Assembly: GCF_000423665.1 (NCBI RefSeq)
Contig: NZ_AUIK01000001.1
Span: forward strand, 859,941 to 923,940
Reading direction: 5' to 3'
DNA length: 64,000 bases
Source of the DNA: Solirubrobacter soli DSM 22325
Lineage (GTDB): Bacteria > Actinomycetota > Thermoleophilia > Solirubrobacterales > Solirubrobacteraceae
The notes under the pieces are model-generated. The model had not been told where the DNA came from, did no database searches, and saw only the letters and a list, made by a program, of their open reading frames with translations. The position numbers were made by a program, and so were the translations under genes. Numbering within the stretch: position 1 is the first letter of the stretch; each line of letters starts with the position of its first letter. This document shows, in pieces, positions 45,201 through 53,610 of this stretch.

Positions 45201-45874
45201 CGGCCCGCCTCCAGCGCGTAGCCGACCCCGTGCACGGTGCGGACGAGGTCCGAGCCCAGCTTTCGCCGCAACCCGCGCACGTGGGAGTCGACGGTCCGCT
45301 GGCCGGACCCGTCGCGCCAGCCCCACACCTCGGCGAGCAACTGGTCGCGCGAGAACACGACCCCCGGCCGCGCCGCGAGCAGCGCCAGCAGGTCGAACTC
45401 GGTCGGCGTGAGGTGCACGGTGTCGCCGGCGACCTTGACCAGCCGCGCGGCCGGATCGATCTCGAGCGCGCCGAGCACCACCGCGTCCCCAGGCGGCGCC
45501 GGCCGCCGCTCCACCCGCCTCAGCAGCGCCCGGATGCGCGCCACCAGCTCACGCGGCGAGAACGGCTTGGTCATGTAGTCGTCCGCGCCCACCGCCAGCC
45601 CGACCAGCAGATCGGACTCCTCGCCCCGCGCCGTCAGCATCAGCACCGGCACGGGCCGGTCGCGCTGCACCCGCCGGCACACCTCGAGCCCGTCCAGCCC
45701 GGGGAGCATCAGGTCGAGCACCACGAGGTCCGGCCGCACCTGATCGCACAACGCGACCCCGGTGTGCCCGTCATGCGCCAACCGCACGTCGAACCCCTCG
45801 GCCCGCAGCCGGGCGGCGACGGCGTTGGCGATGACCTCCTCGTCCTCGATGACGCAGATCAGCGGCCCTTGCAC
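45197..45874 (-). CDS. OmpR/PhoB-family response regulator
   Basis: A 225-residue regulator. The receiver domain has IEDEE (acidic pocket), VVLDLMLPG with phosphoacceptor Asp54, the T in VLMLTARG and K in YMTKPFSPRELVARIRALLR. The C-terminal winged helix shows VHLTPTEFDLLALLAARPG and QRTVDSHVRGLRRKLGSDLV then RTVHGVGYAL, typical of OmpR/PhoB. It starts at GTG 45874. It is the first gene of the operon with the kinase. Target genes are not apparent from the window. Confidence 0.93.
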   Translation of the reverse strand: MQGPLICVIEDEEVIANAVAARLRAEGFDVRLAHDGHTGVALCDQVRPDLVVLDLMLPGLDGLEVCRRVQRDRPVPVLMLTARGEESDLLVGLAVGADDYMTKPFSPRELVARIRALLRRVERRPAPPGDAVVLGALEIDPAARLVKVAGDTVHLTPTEFDLLALLAARPGVVFSRDQLLAEVWGWRDGSGQRTVDSHVRGLRRKLGSDLVRTVHGVGYALEAGR

Positions 45875-45930
45875 GGCACCGAGTGTGTCACCGGTCTATG
45901 GGAACGCGCGGCGGATCTTGTGGCGATCCT

Positions 45931-46674
45931 GTGCAGGTGCAACTCACACTGATCCGCTCCGCCACGCTCCGCCTCGTCTACGGCGGACACACGCTGCTCG
46001 TCGACCCGCAGCTCGATCCCGCGGGCGCGCGCGAGGCCGTCCCGAACACGCCGAACCCGCGCCGCAGCCCGCTCGGCGATCTCCCGGTGCCGGCCGAGCA
46101 GGTCGTCGAGGGCATCGACGCGCTGCTCGTCACCCACCTGCACCGCGACCACTTCGACGACACCGCGCGGGAGCTGCTGCCGCGCCATCTGCCGCTGTTC
46201 TCCCAGCCGCAGGACGCCGAGCGGCTGCATGCCGACGGGTTCACGGACGTCCGGCCCGTGCACGGGGACGCGAAGCTCTCGGACATCCTGATCGCGCGCA
46301 CCGACGGCCAGCACGGGGTCGGGGAGATCGGCGCGGCGATGGCGCCGGTGTCGGGCTTCGTGCTGGCCGCGCCCGGCGAGCCGACGGTCTACATCGCCGG
46401 CGACACGATCCTCTGCGACGAGGTGCGGGCGGCGGTCGCCGAGTACGACCCGGACTACATCGTGGTCAACGCGTCCGCGGCCCAGTTCAACGAGGGCGGG
46501 CCGATCGTGATGGACAACGACGACGTCGCGGCGCTCTCCGCGGAGGTCCCCGACGCGACGATCGTCGCCGTGCACTTCGAGACGGTCTCGCACAGCACGC
46601 AGACGCGGGCGGACCTGCGGGCGTTGCACCTGCCGAACGTGCGGATCCCGGATGACGGCGAGACTCTGGACTGA
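45931..46674 (+). CDS. Metallo-beta-lactamase-fold hydrolase (UlaG-like)
   Basis: A 247-residue protein of the MBL fold. LTLIRSATLRLVYGGHTLLV and DPQLDP open the fold. THLHRDHFD (about 68-75) is the HxHxDH zinc motif, AGDTILCDEV holds the later metal Asp, and VAVHFETVSHST the final His. This pattern is like UlaG-type or broad MBL-fold hydrolases, with no antibiotic-resistance signature. Start codons at GTG 45931 or 45937 are both plausible. It lies upstream of the SDR gene with only 22 bp between, in which the TetR operator sits. Substrate unknown. Confidence 0.82.
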   Translation: MQVQLTLIRSATLRLVYGGHTLLVDPQLDPAGAREAVPNTPNPRRSPLGDLPVPAEQVVEGIDALLVTHLHRDHFDDTARELLPRHLPLFSQPQDAERLHADGFTDVRPVHGDAKLSDILIARTDGQHGVGEIGAAMAPVSGFVLAAPGEPTVYIAGDTILCDEVRAAVAEYDPDYIVVNASAAQFNEGGPIVMDNDDVAALSAEVPDATIVAVHFETVSHSTQTRADLRALHLPNVRIPDDGETLD

Positions 46675-46675
46675 G

Positions 46676-46705
46676 CGGTCCACTACACTGGACCGCATGG
46701 TCCAA
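46676..46705 (+). promoter_or_regulatory. TetR-type operator with three GGTCCA half-sites and overlapping -10
   Basis: GGTCCA (46677-46682), TGGACC (46689-46694) and GGTCCA (46699-46704) form two overlapping inverted repeats with spacers of 6 and 4 bases. TACACT (46684-46689) is a -10-like hexamer exactly seven bases before ATG 46697, so the transcript is probably leaderless. The TetR gene at 47458 is the likely ligand-responsive repressor. Confidence 0.7.
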
Positions 46706-47455
46706 TCTCTTCATGGTCGTACAGCACTGATCACCGGGGCGACGAGCGGCATCGGCCGCGCGATCGCCGAGGCCTACGCCGCCGCGGGCGCCCACGTCGC
46801 CGTGTCCGGGCGCGACGCCGCGCGTGGCGCGGAGGTCGTCGAGGGCATCCGCGCGAGCGGCGGCAGAGCCGACTTCGTCGCCGCCGACCTCGGCGCGTCG
46901 ATCGAGGCCGTCACCGCGCTGGCGAACGCGGCGACGGGCGTGCTCGGCCGCGTCGACATCCTCGTCAACAACGCGGGCGTGTACCCCCCGACGCAGACGC
47001 TCTCGCTCGACGAGGCGACCTTCGACGCGGTGATCGCGGTCAACGTCCGCGCCCCCGTCTTCCTCACGCAGGCGATCGCGGGCGCGATGGTCGAGCGCGG
47101 CGAGGGCGTGATCGTCAACGTCAGCTCGTGGATCGCCACCGTCGGCGTGCCCACGGGCGCGCTCTACGCCGCCAGCAAGGCCACGCTCGACCAGCTCACC
47201 CGCAGCTGGGCGGCCGAGCTCGGCCCGTCCGGCGTGCGCGTCAACGCGGTCGCCCCCGGGATCACGATGACCGAGGGCAACGCCGGCCACGGTGACTTCC
47301 TCGGCGAGGCGACGAAGCGGTTCCCGGCCGGGCGGCTCGCGCGGCCGGAGGAGATCGCGAGCGCCGCCGTGTTCCTGGCGTCCGACAACGCGTCCTACCT
47401 GCACGGCGAGACGCTCTACGTGGACGGAGGCGCGGCTTCGACTCGTACGCTGTAG
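46697..47455 (+). CDS. SDR-family NAD(P)-dependent oxidoreductase
   Basis: A 252-residue classical SDR. TALITGATSGIGRAIAEAYA holds the cofactor loop TGATSGIG (13-20), and LVNNAGVYPP holds the NNAG motif. Catalytic residues are Ser143/144 in VNVSSWIATVG, and Tyr157 and Lys161 in LYAASKATLD. VNAVAPGITMTEG and a C-terminal YVDGGA complete the family. The start at ATG 46697 overlaps the operator. The TetR gene follows after two bases. It probably oxidises or reduces a small alcohol/ketone or xenobiotic that is also the TetR effector. Confidence 0.9.
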   Translation: MVQSLHGRTALITGATSGIGRAIAEAYAAAGAHVAVSGRDAARGAEVVEGIRASGGRADFVAADLGASIEAVTALANAATGVLGRVDILVNNAGVYPPTQTLSLDEATFDAVIAVNVRAPVFLTQAIAGAMVERGEGVIVNVSSWIATVGVPTGALYAASKATLDQLTRSWAAELGPSGVRVNAVAPGITMTEGNAGHGDFLGEATKRFPAGRLARPEEIASAAVFLASDNASYLHGETLYVDGGAASTRTL

Positions 47456-47457
47456 CC

Positions 47458-48045
47458 ATGGAGCGCGAGCTGACCGCGCGCGGCGCGGCGACTCGCGCCC
47501 GCATCGTCGACGGCGCCGCGACGCTGATCCGCGAGCGCGGGATCGCCGCGGTCGCCATGGACGACATCCGCGCCGCGACCGCGACCAGCAAGAGCCAGCT
47601 CTTCCACTACTTCCCGGGCGGGCGGACGGAGCTGCTGGCCGCGGTCGCCCAGCACGAGGCCGACCGCGTGCTCGACGACCAGCGCCCACCGCTCGACGAT
47701 CTCTCCACCGCGGAGTCCTGGCGCGCGTGGCAGGCGCTCGTGATCGAGCGCTACACGCTCCAGGGCGAGCACTGCCCGCTGGCCGCGCTCACATCCGAGC
47801 TCGGCAAGTCGAGCCCGGAGGCCCGGGCGATCGTGCGCGATCTCATGGACCGCTGGGAGGCGCTGCTCACCGCCGGCGTGCGCGCGTTCCGGCCGGACAC
47901 GCCTGACCCGGACGAGACGGCGGGGATCATCCTCGCCGCCGTGCAGGGCGGCGTCGCGCTGCTGATGAGCACGGGCAGCCCGCGCTATCTGGAGGCCGCG
48001 CTGGACGCGGCCACGGAGCGGCTCCTAGAAGGCGCCGCGGCGTGA
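47458..48045 (+). CDS. TetR/AcrR-family transcriptional regulator
   Basis: A 195-residue regulator. The N-terminal HTH reads ARIVDGAATLIRERGIAAVA then MDDIRAATATSKSQLFHYFP, the TetR signature. The C-terminal region, with YTLQGEHCPLAALTSELGK, matches the C-terminal domain of TetR members such as YcdC-like repressors. It lies two bases downstream of the SDR gene and probably represses it by binding the GGTCCA repeats at 46677-46704. Its last 21 bases overlap the convergent phosphoglycosyltransferase gene. Confidence 0.9.
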   Translation: MERELTARGAATRARIVDGAATLIRERGIAAVAMDDIRAATATSKSQLFHYFPGGRTELLAAVAQHEADRVLDDQRPPLDDLSTAESWRAWQALVIERYTLQGEHCPLAALTSELGKSSPEARAIVRDLMDRWEALLTAGVRAFRPDTPDPDETAGIILAAVQGGVALLMSTGSPRYLEAALDAATERLLEGAAA

Positions 48046-49554
48046 AAAGACCGCGGGAATGGTCTTGAGCAGGATCGCGAGATCCAGGCCGACCGACCAG
48101 CGCTCGAGGTAGAGGAAGTCGAGCCGGACGAGGTCGTCGAAGTCCAGCTCCGAGCGGCCCGAGATCTGCCACAGGCCGGTGACGCCCGGCAGCACGAGGT
48201 AGCGCTTCTTGTGCCAGTCGTCGAGCATGTCGAAGTCGCGCTGGGGCAGCGGCCGCGGCCCGACGAGCGACATCTGCCCGCGCAGCACGTTGATCAGCTG
48301 CGGCAGCTCGTCCAGCGAGTAGCGGCGCAGCACGCGGCCGACGCGGGTCACGCGCGGGTCCAGGCGGATCTTGAACAGCGCGCCGGAGACCTCGTTGAAC
48401 TTCTCGAGCTCCTGCTGGCGCTCGTCGGCGTCGGTGAACATCGTGCGGAACTTCAGGCAGGCGAACGGCTCGCCGCCGATCCCGGGCCGGAACGAGCGGT
48501 AGATGATCGGCCCGCGCGAGGAAAGCCGCACGGCCAGCGCGATCGTGGCCAGCAGCGGTGCGAGGACCAGCAGCAGGAAGGCCGAGACGACGATGTCGAA
48601 CGAGCGCTTGACGAAGAAGTCGATGCCGTCGAAGACCGGCGGGCGCAGCTCGAACAGCGGGACCGACGCGCCCGGCACGAACTCCGCGCGCTGGACGAGG
48701 ATCTCCATCGTCGAGGGCGCGATCCGCACCGTGACGCCGCGCTGGTGGCAGGTGTCCACGAGCTCCACCGCGCGCTCCTGCGGGAAGTCCGGGTCGGCGA
48801 TGATCACTTCCTGGATGCGGTAGACGTCGAGCACCCGCGCGACGTCTTCGATCCGCCCCAGCGACCGCAGCCCGTTGTCCGGCCGCGGCGTGAGCGAGAT
48901 GAAGCCGACCATCTCGACCGGCGCGTGCACCTCGTCCGTGAGCGCGTGCGCGACGTCCTCGATGTGACGCCCGGAGCCGACCAGCACGGCGCGCCGGCGG
49001 TAGCCCGCGGCGCGCAGCATGGCGCCCGTCACGCCCTCGTACGCCCAGCGCACCGAGCCGATGATGATCACGGCGAACACGAACGTGCCGTAGAAGATGT
49101 AGTAGCTCGAGTACTGCTGGTCGTTGACCAGGGCGAAGATCAGCGAGACGACCGTGACCTGGAATAGCGAGGACACGATCCGCGCGAGGCCCGGACGCTG
49201 CGCGCGCTCGGCGTACAGGCCGGAGCGGGCGAACAGCAGGACCGTCACCAGGTAGGCGAAGGCGATCGTCCGGCGCGCCTCGTGGAGGTTGTCGCCCCAC
49301 GCCCACGCGCCGTCGCGGATCACCGACTTGACCATCAGCGCCACGACCAGCGCGGCCAGCAGGCCGGCGAAGTCCAGCGCCAGCAGCGAGATCACCCGCG
49401 ATGCCTTGCGCAGCGTCTCCATCCGCAGCAGGAACGAGAGCGCCGGCGGCCGCTTGCGACGCACGTCCACGGGCGGCAGGACGAGCGTGTCGCGCGCAGG
49501 GGCGTTCGACGGCGTCCGGGGCGCCTCGGGGATCTGTGTGGGTGCGTCTGCCAC
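48025..49554 (-). CDS. Polyprenyl glycosylphosphotransferase (WbaP/CpsE-like initiating enzyme)
   Basis: A 509-residue membrane enzyme that transfers a sugar-1-phosphate to undecaprenyl phosphate, starting repeat-unit synthesis. About 40-50 disordered, Pro-rich residues precede four to five helices and a CoA-binding-like Rossmann region (RRAVLVGSGRHIEDVAHALT). The catalytic C-terminal domain begins KRSFDIVVSAFLLLVLAPLL and contains YRSFRPGIGGEPFACLKFRT, DELPQLINVLRGQMSLVGPR (catalytic DE..P) and PGVTGLWQISGRSELDFDD. GTG 49554 is my preferred start; GTG 49677 would overlap the upstream gene by 59 bases. It is remote from most of the cluster but almost certainly serves it. Confidence 0.85.
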   Translation of the reverse strand: MADAPTQIPEAPRTPSNAPARDTLVLPPVDVRRKRPPALSFLLRMETLRKASRVISLLALDFAGLLAALVVALMVKSVIRDGAWAWGDNLHEARRTIAFAYLVTVLLFARSGLYAERAQRPGLARIVSSLFQVTVVSLIFALVNDQQYSSYYIFYGTFVFAVIIIGSVRWAYEGVTGAMLRAAGYRRRAVLVGSGRHIEDVAHALTDEVHAPVEMVGFISLTPRPDNGLRSLGRIEDVARVLDVYRIQEVIIADPDFPQERAVELVDTCHQRGVTVRIAPSTMEILVQRAEFVPGASVPLFELRPPVFDGIDFFVKRSFDIVVSAFLLLVLAPLLATIALAVRLSSRGPIIYRSFRPGIGGEPFACLKFRTMFTDADERQQELEKFNEVSGALFKIRLDPRVTRVGRVLRRYSLDELPQLINVLRGQMSLVGPRPLPQRDFDMLDDWHKKRYLVLPGVTGLWQISGRSELDFDDLVRLDFLYLERWSVGLDLAILLKTIPAVFSRRGAF

Positions 49555-49618
49555 TGGCTTCGTTGGCCTCAACGGGCGGCGGGTGAGGATGTCTCGCGGT
49601 TTCGTGGTTTCAGCTCGC

Positions 49619-50560
49619 CTAGCGACCGGTGAGCGCGGCGGTACCGGCGGCGTCCAGCGTGCGCCGGAGGCCGTCACGCAGCTCCACGGTCGGTTCCCAG
49701 CCGAGCAGCTCGCGGGCGAGTGAGATGTCCGGCTGGCGGACTTGGGGATCGTCGGTCGGCAGCGCCTCGAACACGATCTCCGAGCGCGAGCCGGTGACCT
49801 CGAGCACGGCCTTGGCCAGCTCCAGCAGCGTGAACTCGTTCGGGTTGCCGATGTTGACCGGCTGATGGATGCCGGACTCGGCGAGCCGGATGATCCCGTC
49901 GATCAGGTCGTCGACGTAACAGAACGAGCGCGTCTGATCGCCCGTGCCGAACACGGTGATCGGGCGGTCCTGGAGGGCCTGGCGCAGGAACGTCGGGATC
50001 GCGCGCCCGTCGTGCGGTCGCATCCTCGGCCCGTACGTGTTGAAGATCCGCACGATCGCGGTGTCCACGCCCTGCTGGCGGTGGTAGGCCATCGTCAGCG
50101 CCTCCGCGTACCGCTTGGCCTCGTCATAGACGCCGCGCGGCCCGATCGGGTTCACATGGCCCCAATATGACTCCGGCTGCGGATGGACCTGCGGGTCGCC
50201 GTAGACCTCGCTCGTCGACGCCGTCAGGAACCGCGCGCGGTGCAGCTTCGCCAGACCCAGCGCGTGGTGGGTGCCATAGGAGCCGACCTTGAGCGTGTGC
50301 AGCGGCAGCCGCAGGTAGTCGATCGGGCTCGCCGGGCTCGCGAAGTGGTAGACGAAGTCCACCGGCTCCTCGACGAAGAACGGGACCGTGACGTCCTTGT
50401 GCAGGAAGACGAAGTTCCCGCCGCGAAGGTGCTGGATGTTGGCGAGCGACCCGGTCTCGAAGTTGTCGACGCAGATCACCCGGTGACCGCGGGACAGCAG
50501 CGCATCACACAGATGTGAGCCGAGAAAGCCGCTGCCACCGGTGACTAGGCAGGTGGCCAT
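49619..50560 (-). CDS. uxs: UDP-glucuronic acid decarboxylase (UDP-xylose synthase)
   Basis: A 313-residue extended [23 protein letters not shown] holds the NAD loop, and [20 protein letters not shown] plus [20 protein letters not shown] are diagnostic for UXS (catalytic Tyr145 and Lys149). Later blocks are [10 protein letters not shown] and [20 protein letters not shown]. It converts UDP-glucuronate to UDP-xylose. Neither dehydrogenase in the window is obviously UDP-glucose-specific, so UDP-glucuronate would have to come from elsewhere or from one of them. Paired with the phosphoglycosyltransferase, it probably supplies xylose for the glycan. Confidence 0.9.
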   Translation of the reverse strand: MATCLVTGGSGFLGSHLCDALLSRGHRVICVDNFETGSLANIQHLRGGNFVFLHKDVTVPFFVEEPVDFVYHFASPASPIDYLRLPLHTLKVGSYGTHHALGLAKLHRARFLTASTSEVYGDPQVHPQPESYWGHVNPIGPRGVYDEAKRYAEALTMAYHRQQGVDTAIVRIFNTYGPRMRPHDGRAIPTFLRQALQDRPITVFGTGDQTRSFCYVDDLIDGIIRLAESGIHQPVNIGNPNEFTLLELAKAVLEVTGSRSEIVFEALPTDDPQVRQPDISLARELLGWEPTVELRDGLRRTLDAAGTAALTGR

Positions 50561-50584
50561 GTGGGCGGCAGGATAGCCAGACGG

Positions 50585-50761
50585 CTAGTGACGGGCCGCT
50601 TTCAGGGCCTTCTTCGTCACGTCCACGTGCAGCACGAACGTCCCGTTTGAGCGCTTTTCGGCGAGTCCGGCGTTGACCAGCCGCTTGCACACCACGGGAC
50701 ACTTCTTGCAGCGTGGCCTGCTCTTACAGCAGCGCTTCTTGGGCTTGATGACTTTGGCCAC
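50585..50761 (-). CDS. Small Cys-rich basic protein, function unknown
   Basis: A 58-residue protein starting at GTG 50761 (VAKVIKPKKRCCKSRPRCKK). Five Cys occur in CC-x5-C-x2-C-x3-C, a likely zinc-binding knuckle. The C-terminal half reads RLVNAGLAEKRSNGTFVLHV, then VTKKALKAARH. Similar short proteins with a CCKSxPRCKRCP core are known in actinobacteria, but their role is unclear to me. It is divergent from ferritin by 32 bp, so the two may share regulation. ATG 50788 would add a poorly supported extension. Confidence 0.6.
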   Translation of the reverse strand: MAKVIKPKKRCCKSRPRCKKCPVVCKRLVNAGLAEKRSNGTFVLHVDVTKKALKAARH

Positions 50762-50793
50762 CCTAATCCTGGCTACAGATAGCATCACCCGCC

Positions 50794-51321
50794 ATGGCCG
50801 CCGAAGCCTTTGTCTCTTTGCTTAACGAGCAGATCGCTCACGAGTACGCCGCGCACCAGCAGTACGTGGCGTGCGCCGTGTACTACGACGCCGAAACGCT
50901 CCCGCAGCTCGCCCGCTTCTTCTACGCGCAGGCGCTCGAGGAGCGCGACCACGCGATGATGATGGTCCAGTACCTGATCGACGCCGACGAGGAGGTCGTC
51001 ATCCCCGGTGTCGCGGCGCCGCAGGTGGCCTTCGAGGACGTCGTCGCACCCGTGGCGCTCGCGCTCGACCAGGAGAAGCGGGTGTCGGCGCAGATCAACG
51101 CGCTGGCCGGCGTCGCCCGTTCCGAGGGCGACTACACGTCCGAGCAGTTCATGCAGTGGTTCATCAAGGAGCAGGTCGAAGAGGTCGCGACCATGTCCGA
51201 TCTCCTGAAGGTCGTCGAGCGCTCGCGCAACGACGTCATGGAGGTCGAGAACTACATGGCCCGCGAGCAGTCCGGCGGCGAGGGGACCGACCCCACCGCG
51301 CCGCGGCCCGCCGGCGGTTGA
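50794..51321 (+). CDS. Ferritin (non-haem iron-storage protein)
   Basis: A 175-residue ferritin. Diiron-site residues are visible: Glu17 in IAHEYAAHQQY, and Glu50 and His53 in ALEERDHAMMMVQY, with the second half FMQWFIKEQVEEVATMSDLL supplying further Glu residues. No haem-ligating Met of bacterioferritin is evident, so a BfrB/Ftn-like protein is likelier. It stores iron as ferric mineral. TAGCAT at 50780-50785 is a possible -10. TenA translation is coupled through a TTGA overlap. Confidence 0.9.
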   Translation: MAAEAFVSLLNEQIAHEYAAHQQYVACAVYYDAETLPQLARFFYAQALEERDHAMMMVQYLIDADEEVVIPGVAAPQVAFEDVVAPVALALDQEKRVSAQINALAGVARSEGDYTSEQFMQWFIKEQVEEVATMSDLLKVVERSRNDVMEVENYMAREQSGGEGTDPTAPRPAGG

Positions 51322-51956
51322 GGTCCGATCAGCTTCGCGCCGCGTCCTCGGGTGTGTGGGACGCGGCGGTGTCGCATCCGTTCGTCCGCGAGTTGGGCGA
51401 CGGGTCGTTGGACGAGGCCGCGTTCCGGTTCTACATCCGCCAGGACTACCTCTTCCTCGTCGACTACGGACGGCTGCTCTCGTTGGGCGCCGCGCGGGCA
51501 CCGCGGCTGGCGGACATGCGCAAGTTCGCGGGGCTCGCGTCGTCGGTGTTGGAGACCGAGATGGAGCTGCACCGCGCGTTCGCGGCCCGCTGGGGCGTGG
51601 ACGACCTGCACGCCGTGACGGTCGAGCCGGCGACCGCGGCGTACTGCGACTTCCTGCTGCGGGTCGCTGCGCTCGGCGACTACGCCGAGCTCACGGCCGC
51701 GGTGCTGCCGTGCATGTGGACGTATGCGGAGATCGGCGCGTCCTTGAAGGCGACGTCGGATCGCTACCGCGAGTGGATCGACATGTACGCGTCGCCCGAG
51801 TTCGCGTCGCTCGCCGACTGGGCGCGCGGGATCGTGGACGAGGTCTCAGGCGACTTCGACCGCATGTCGGCGGCGTTCACCGCCTCCTGCGAGCACGAGG
51901 TCAGGTTCTGGGACGCTGCCTACGCAGCACGTGGGCCTCGCTCCGGCGCAGCGTGA
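51318..51956 (+). CDS. tenA: TenA-family thiaminase II/aminopyrimidine aminohydrolase
   Basis: A 212-residue all-alpha protein. The start is TTG 51318 (RSDQLRAASSGVWDAAVSHP), overlapping the ferritin stop by four bases; this gives the usual TenA N-terminus. FRFYIRQDYLFLVDYGRLLS and LPCMWTYAEIG with catalytic Cys132 are family hallmarks, and CEHEVRFWDAAY holds the C-terminal Glu. TenA hydrolyses aminopyrimidine breakdown products to salvage thiamin. Coupling to ferritin is unusual. Its last 56 bases overlap the convergent selB. Confidence 0.88.
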   Translation: MRSDQLRAASSGVWDAAVSHPFVRELGDGSLDEAAFRFYIRQDYLFLVDYGRLLSLGAARAPRLADMRKFAGLASSVLETEMELHRAFAARWGVDDLHAVTVEPATAAYCDFLLRVAALGDYAELTAAVLPCMWTYAEIGASLKATSDRYREWIDMYASPEFASLADWARGIVDEVSGDFDRMSAAFTASCEHEVRFWDAAYAARGPRSGAA

Positions 51957-53529
51957 GCTTCGCGGCGTCGAAGTGCTCGAGGTAGGCCTGCGCGTACTTG
52001 CGTGAGGTCCGCAGCACGTCGCGCAGCTGGGCGAGCGTGATCTGGCCGTCGCGTTCGATGATCTCGACGACGAGGTCGTGGACCTCGTCGAGCGCGTCGG
52101 GGTGGACGTGCATCGCGGGGCCGAGCCGGGTGAGCCGGTCATGCTCGCGCAGCTCGGCCAGCAGGGCGGGCGCGTCGTCGAGCGGCGGCTCCGTGCCCGC
52201 CTCGCGATAGCGCTGCTCGAGCGCGAGCGCGGCGTCGGAGAGCGGCGCTCGCTCAGGCGCTTTCGGCGCCGGCGCGGGGATGGACTCGGGCTCCGCCTCG
52301 CCGCGTTCCATCCGGGCGAGGCGGGCGAGGAGGTCGCGGCTCGGCCCGTGGCGCTTCGGCTGCGGGTCGAGGACGACGCCGCCGCCGAGCGTGTCCGGCG
52401 GCGCGAGGCTGCGGATCACGAGGCGGTCGCCCGCGGCGGGAACGATCGGCTCCTCCAGCCGCAGCTGGCAGAACCGCCCGCCGAGCTCGACGAGCCGCGC
52501 GGCGGTCTCGCGCGTGCCGTGATGGACGCCGACGCGCGCGCCGCCCTCGGGCCGCGCGTCCGGCGTGGCCCACGAGAGCGCGACGTCGACCCGGAACGTC
52601 GCGCGGAGTGGTGCGCCGCCGCTCTCCGCGGCGCCCGCCGCGCCGCCCGCACCCGCCGCGCCCGCCGCACCCGCCGCGCCCGCCGCGCCCGCGGCGCCCG
52701 CCGCGCCGCCCGCACCCGCCGCGCCCGCGCCGCCGCGCGGCGGCGCGCCGACGACCACGTCGCCGCGCGCCACCTCGTCCCGTGCGAGCACCAGGTTCAG
52801 CGCGACCCGCTGGCCTGCTTGCGCGCGTTCGACCGGTTCGTCGTGGACCTCCACGCTCCGCACCCGCGCGGTCCTGCCCGCCGGCAGGACCGTCACGGTC
52901 GCGCCGCGCTCGGCCACGCCGGACCAGAGCGTGCCGGTCACCACGGTGCCGGCGCCGTGGATGCTGAAGACGCGGTCGACGTGCAGGCGCAACGGCCCGT
53001 CACCCGCTCGGCTCACCACGCGCGACGCCGCGCGCGACAAGGCGGCCCGCAACTCGTCGAGCCCCGCGCCCGTGCGCGTCGAGACCGGCACGAGCTCAGC
53101 GCCCGGCAGCAGCTCGGCCGCCTCGGACGCCGCCCGCGCCGGGTCGGCCAGATCGGCCTTGGTGATCGCCACGACGCCGACCGACACGCCCAGAGCCGCC
53201 AGCACCGCCGCGTGCTCACGCGTCTGCGGCATCACGCCGTCGTCGGCCGCGACGACCATCAGGTACAGGTCGATCCCCGTCGCGCCCGCGACCATCGTGC
53301 GCACGAAGCGCTCGTGGCCGGGCACGTCGACCACGCTCAGCCGACGCTGCCCGAGCGACAGCGGCGCGTAGCCCAGCGCGATCGAGATCCCGCGCGCCTT
53401 CTCCTCCGGCAGCCGGTCGGTGTCGTGACCGGTCAGGGCGAGGACGAGCGCGGTCTTGCCGTGATCGATGTGGCCCGCCGTCCCGACGGTCAGCGGTGTG
53501 GCATCATTGAGCTCGTGACCGGCCTGCAC
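51901..53529 (-). CDS. selB: Selenocysteine-specific elongation factor SelB
   Basis: A 542-residue GTPase. G1 is GHIDHGKT (19-26), G3 DVPGHE (68-73) and G4 TKAD (123-126), followed by EF-Tu-like domains 2-3. The C-terminal region has two to three winged-helix units, and the last, RDVLRTSRKYAQAYLEHFDA, is the WH4 that binds the SECIS hairpin. Between domains lies an insert of about 40 residues of almost pure Ala/Gly (about 266-305). It delivers Sec-tRNA at UGA codons. No selenoprotein, selD or tRNA-Sec gene was found in the window. The start is GTG 53529. Confidence 0.92.
   Translation of the reverse strand: MQAGHELNDATPLTVGTAGHIDHGKTALVLALTGHDTDRLPEEKARGISIALGYAPLSLGQRRLSVVDVPGHERFVRTMVAGATGIDLYLMVVAADDGVMPQTREHAAVLAALGVSVGVVAITKADLADPARAASEAAELLPGAELVPVSTRTGAGLDELRAALSRAASRVVSRAGDGPLRLHVDRVFSIHGAGTVVTGTLWSGVAERGATVTVLPAGRTARVRSVEVHDEPVERAQAGQRVALNLVLARDEVARGDVVVGAPPRGGAGAAGAGGAAGAAGAAGAAGAAGAAGAGGAAGAAESGGAPLRATFRVDVALSWATPDARPEGGARVGVHHGTRETAARLVELGGRFCQLRLEEPIVPAAGDRLVIRSLAPPDTLGGGVVLDPQPKRHGPSRDLLARLARMERGEAEPESIPAPAPKAPERAPLSDAALALEQRYREAGTEPPLDDAPALLAELREHDRLTRLGPAMHVHPDALDEVHDLVVEIIERDGQITLAQLRDVLRTSRKYAQAYLEHFDAAKLTLRRSEAHVLRRQRPRT
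52615..52734 (-). repeat. GCC/GCG-type low-complexity tandem repeat inside selB
   Basis: The plus strand reads runs of CGCCGCGCC, CGCACCCGC and close variants, coding on the minus strand for the Ala/Gly run GAAGAAGAAGAAGAAG in SelB. Slippage could change its length between strains. Confidence 0.75.
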
Positions 53530-53597
53530 GCCTTACGAGTATCCCCCGGCGTGCACCTCGCCGTCCGTTAGTCCGCGCCCCCGGCGCCCAATTCTCC

Positions 53598-53603
53598 AAG
53601 GAG
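53598..53603 (+). promoter_or_regulatory. Strong ribosome-binding site of the leader peptide
   Basis: AAGGAG lies seven bases before ATG 53611. It serves the leader ORF rather than the ilvB start at 53676, which has only a weak site. Confidence 0.65.
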
Positions 53604-53610
53604 TTCCCTC

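Noticed and set aside
52615..52734. CRISPR-like or regulatory tandem repeat
   Set aside because: The units are 9 bp variants inside selB with no spacers; it is coding low-complexity sequence.
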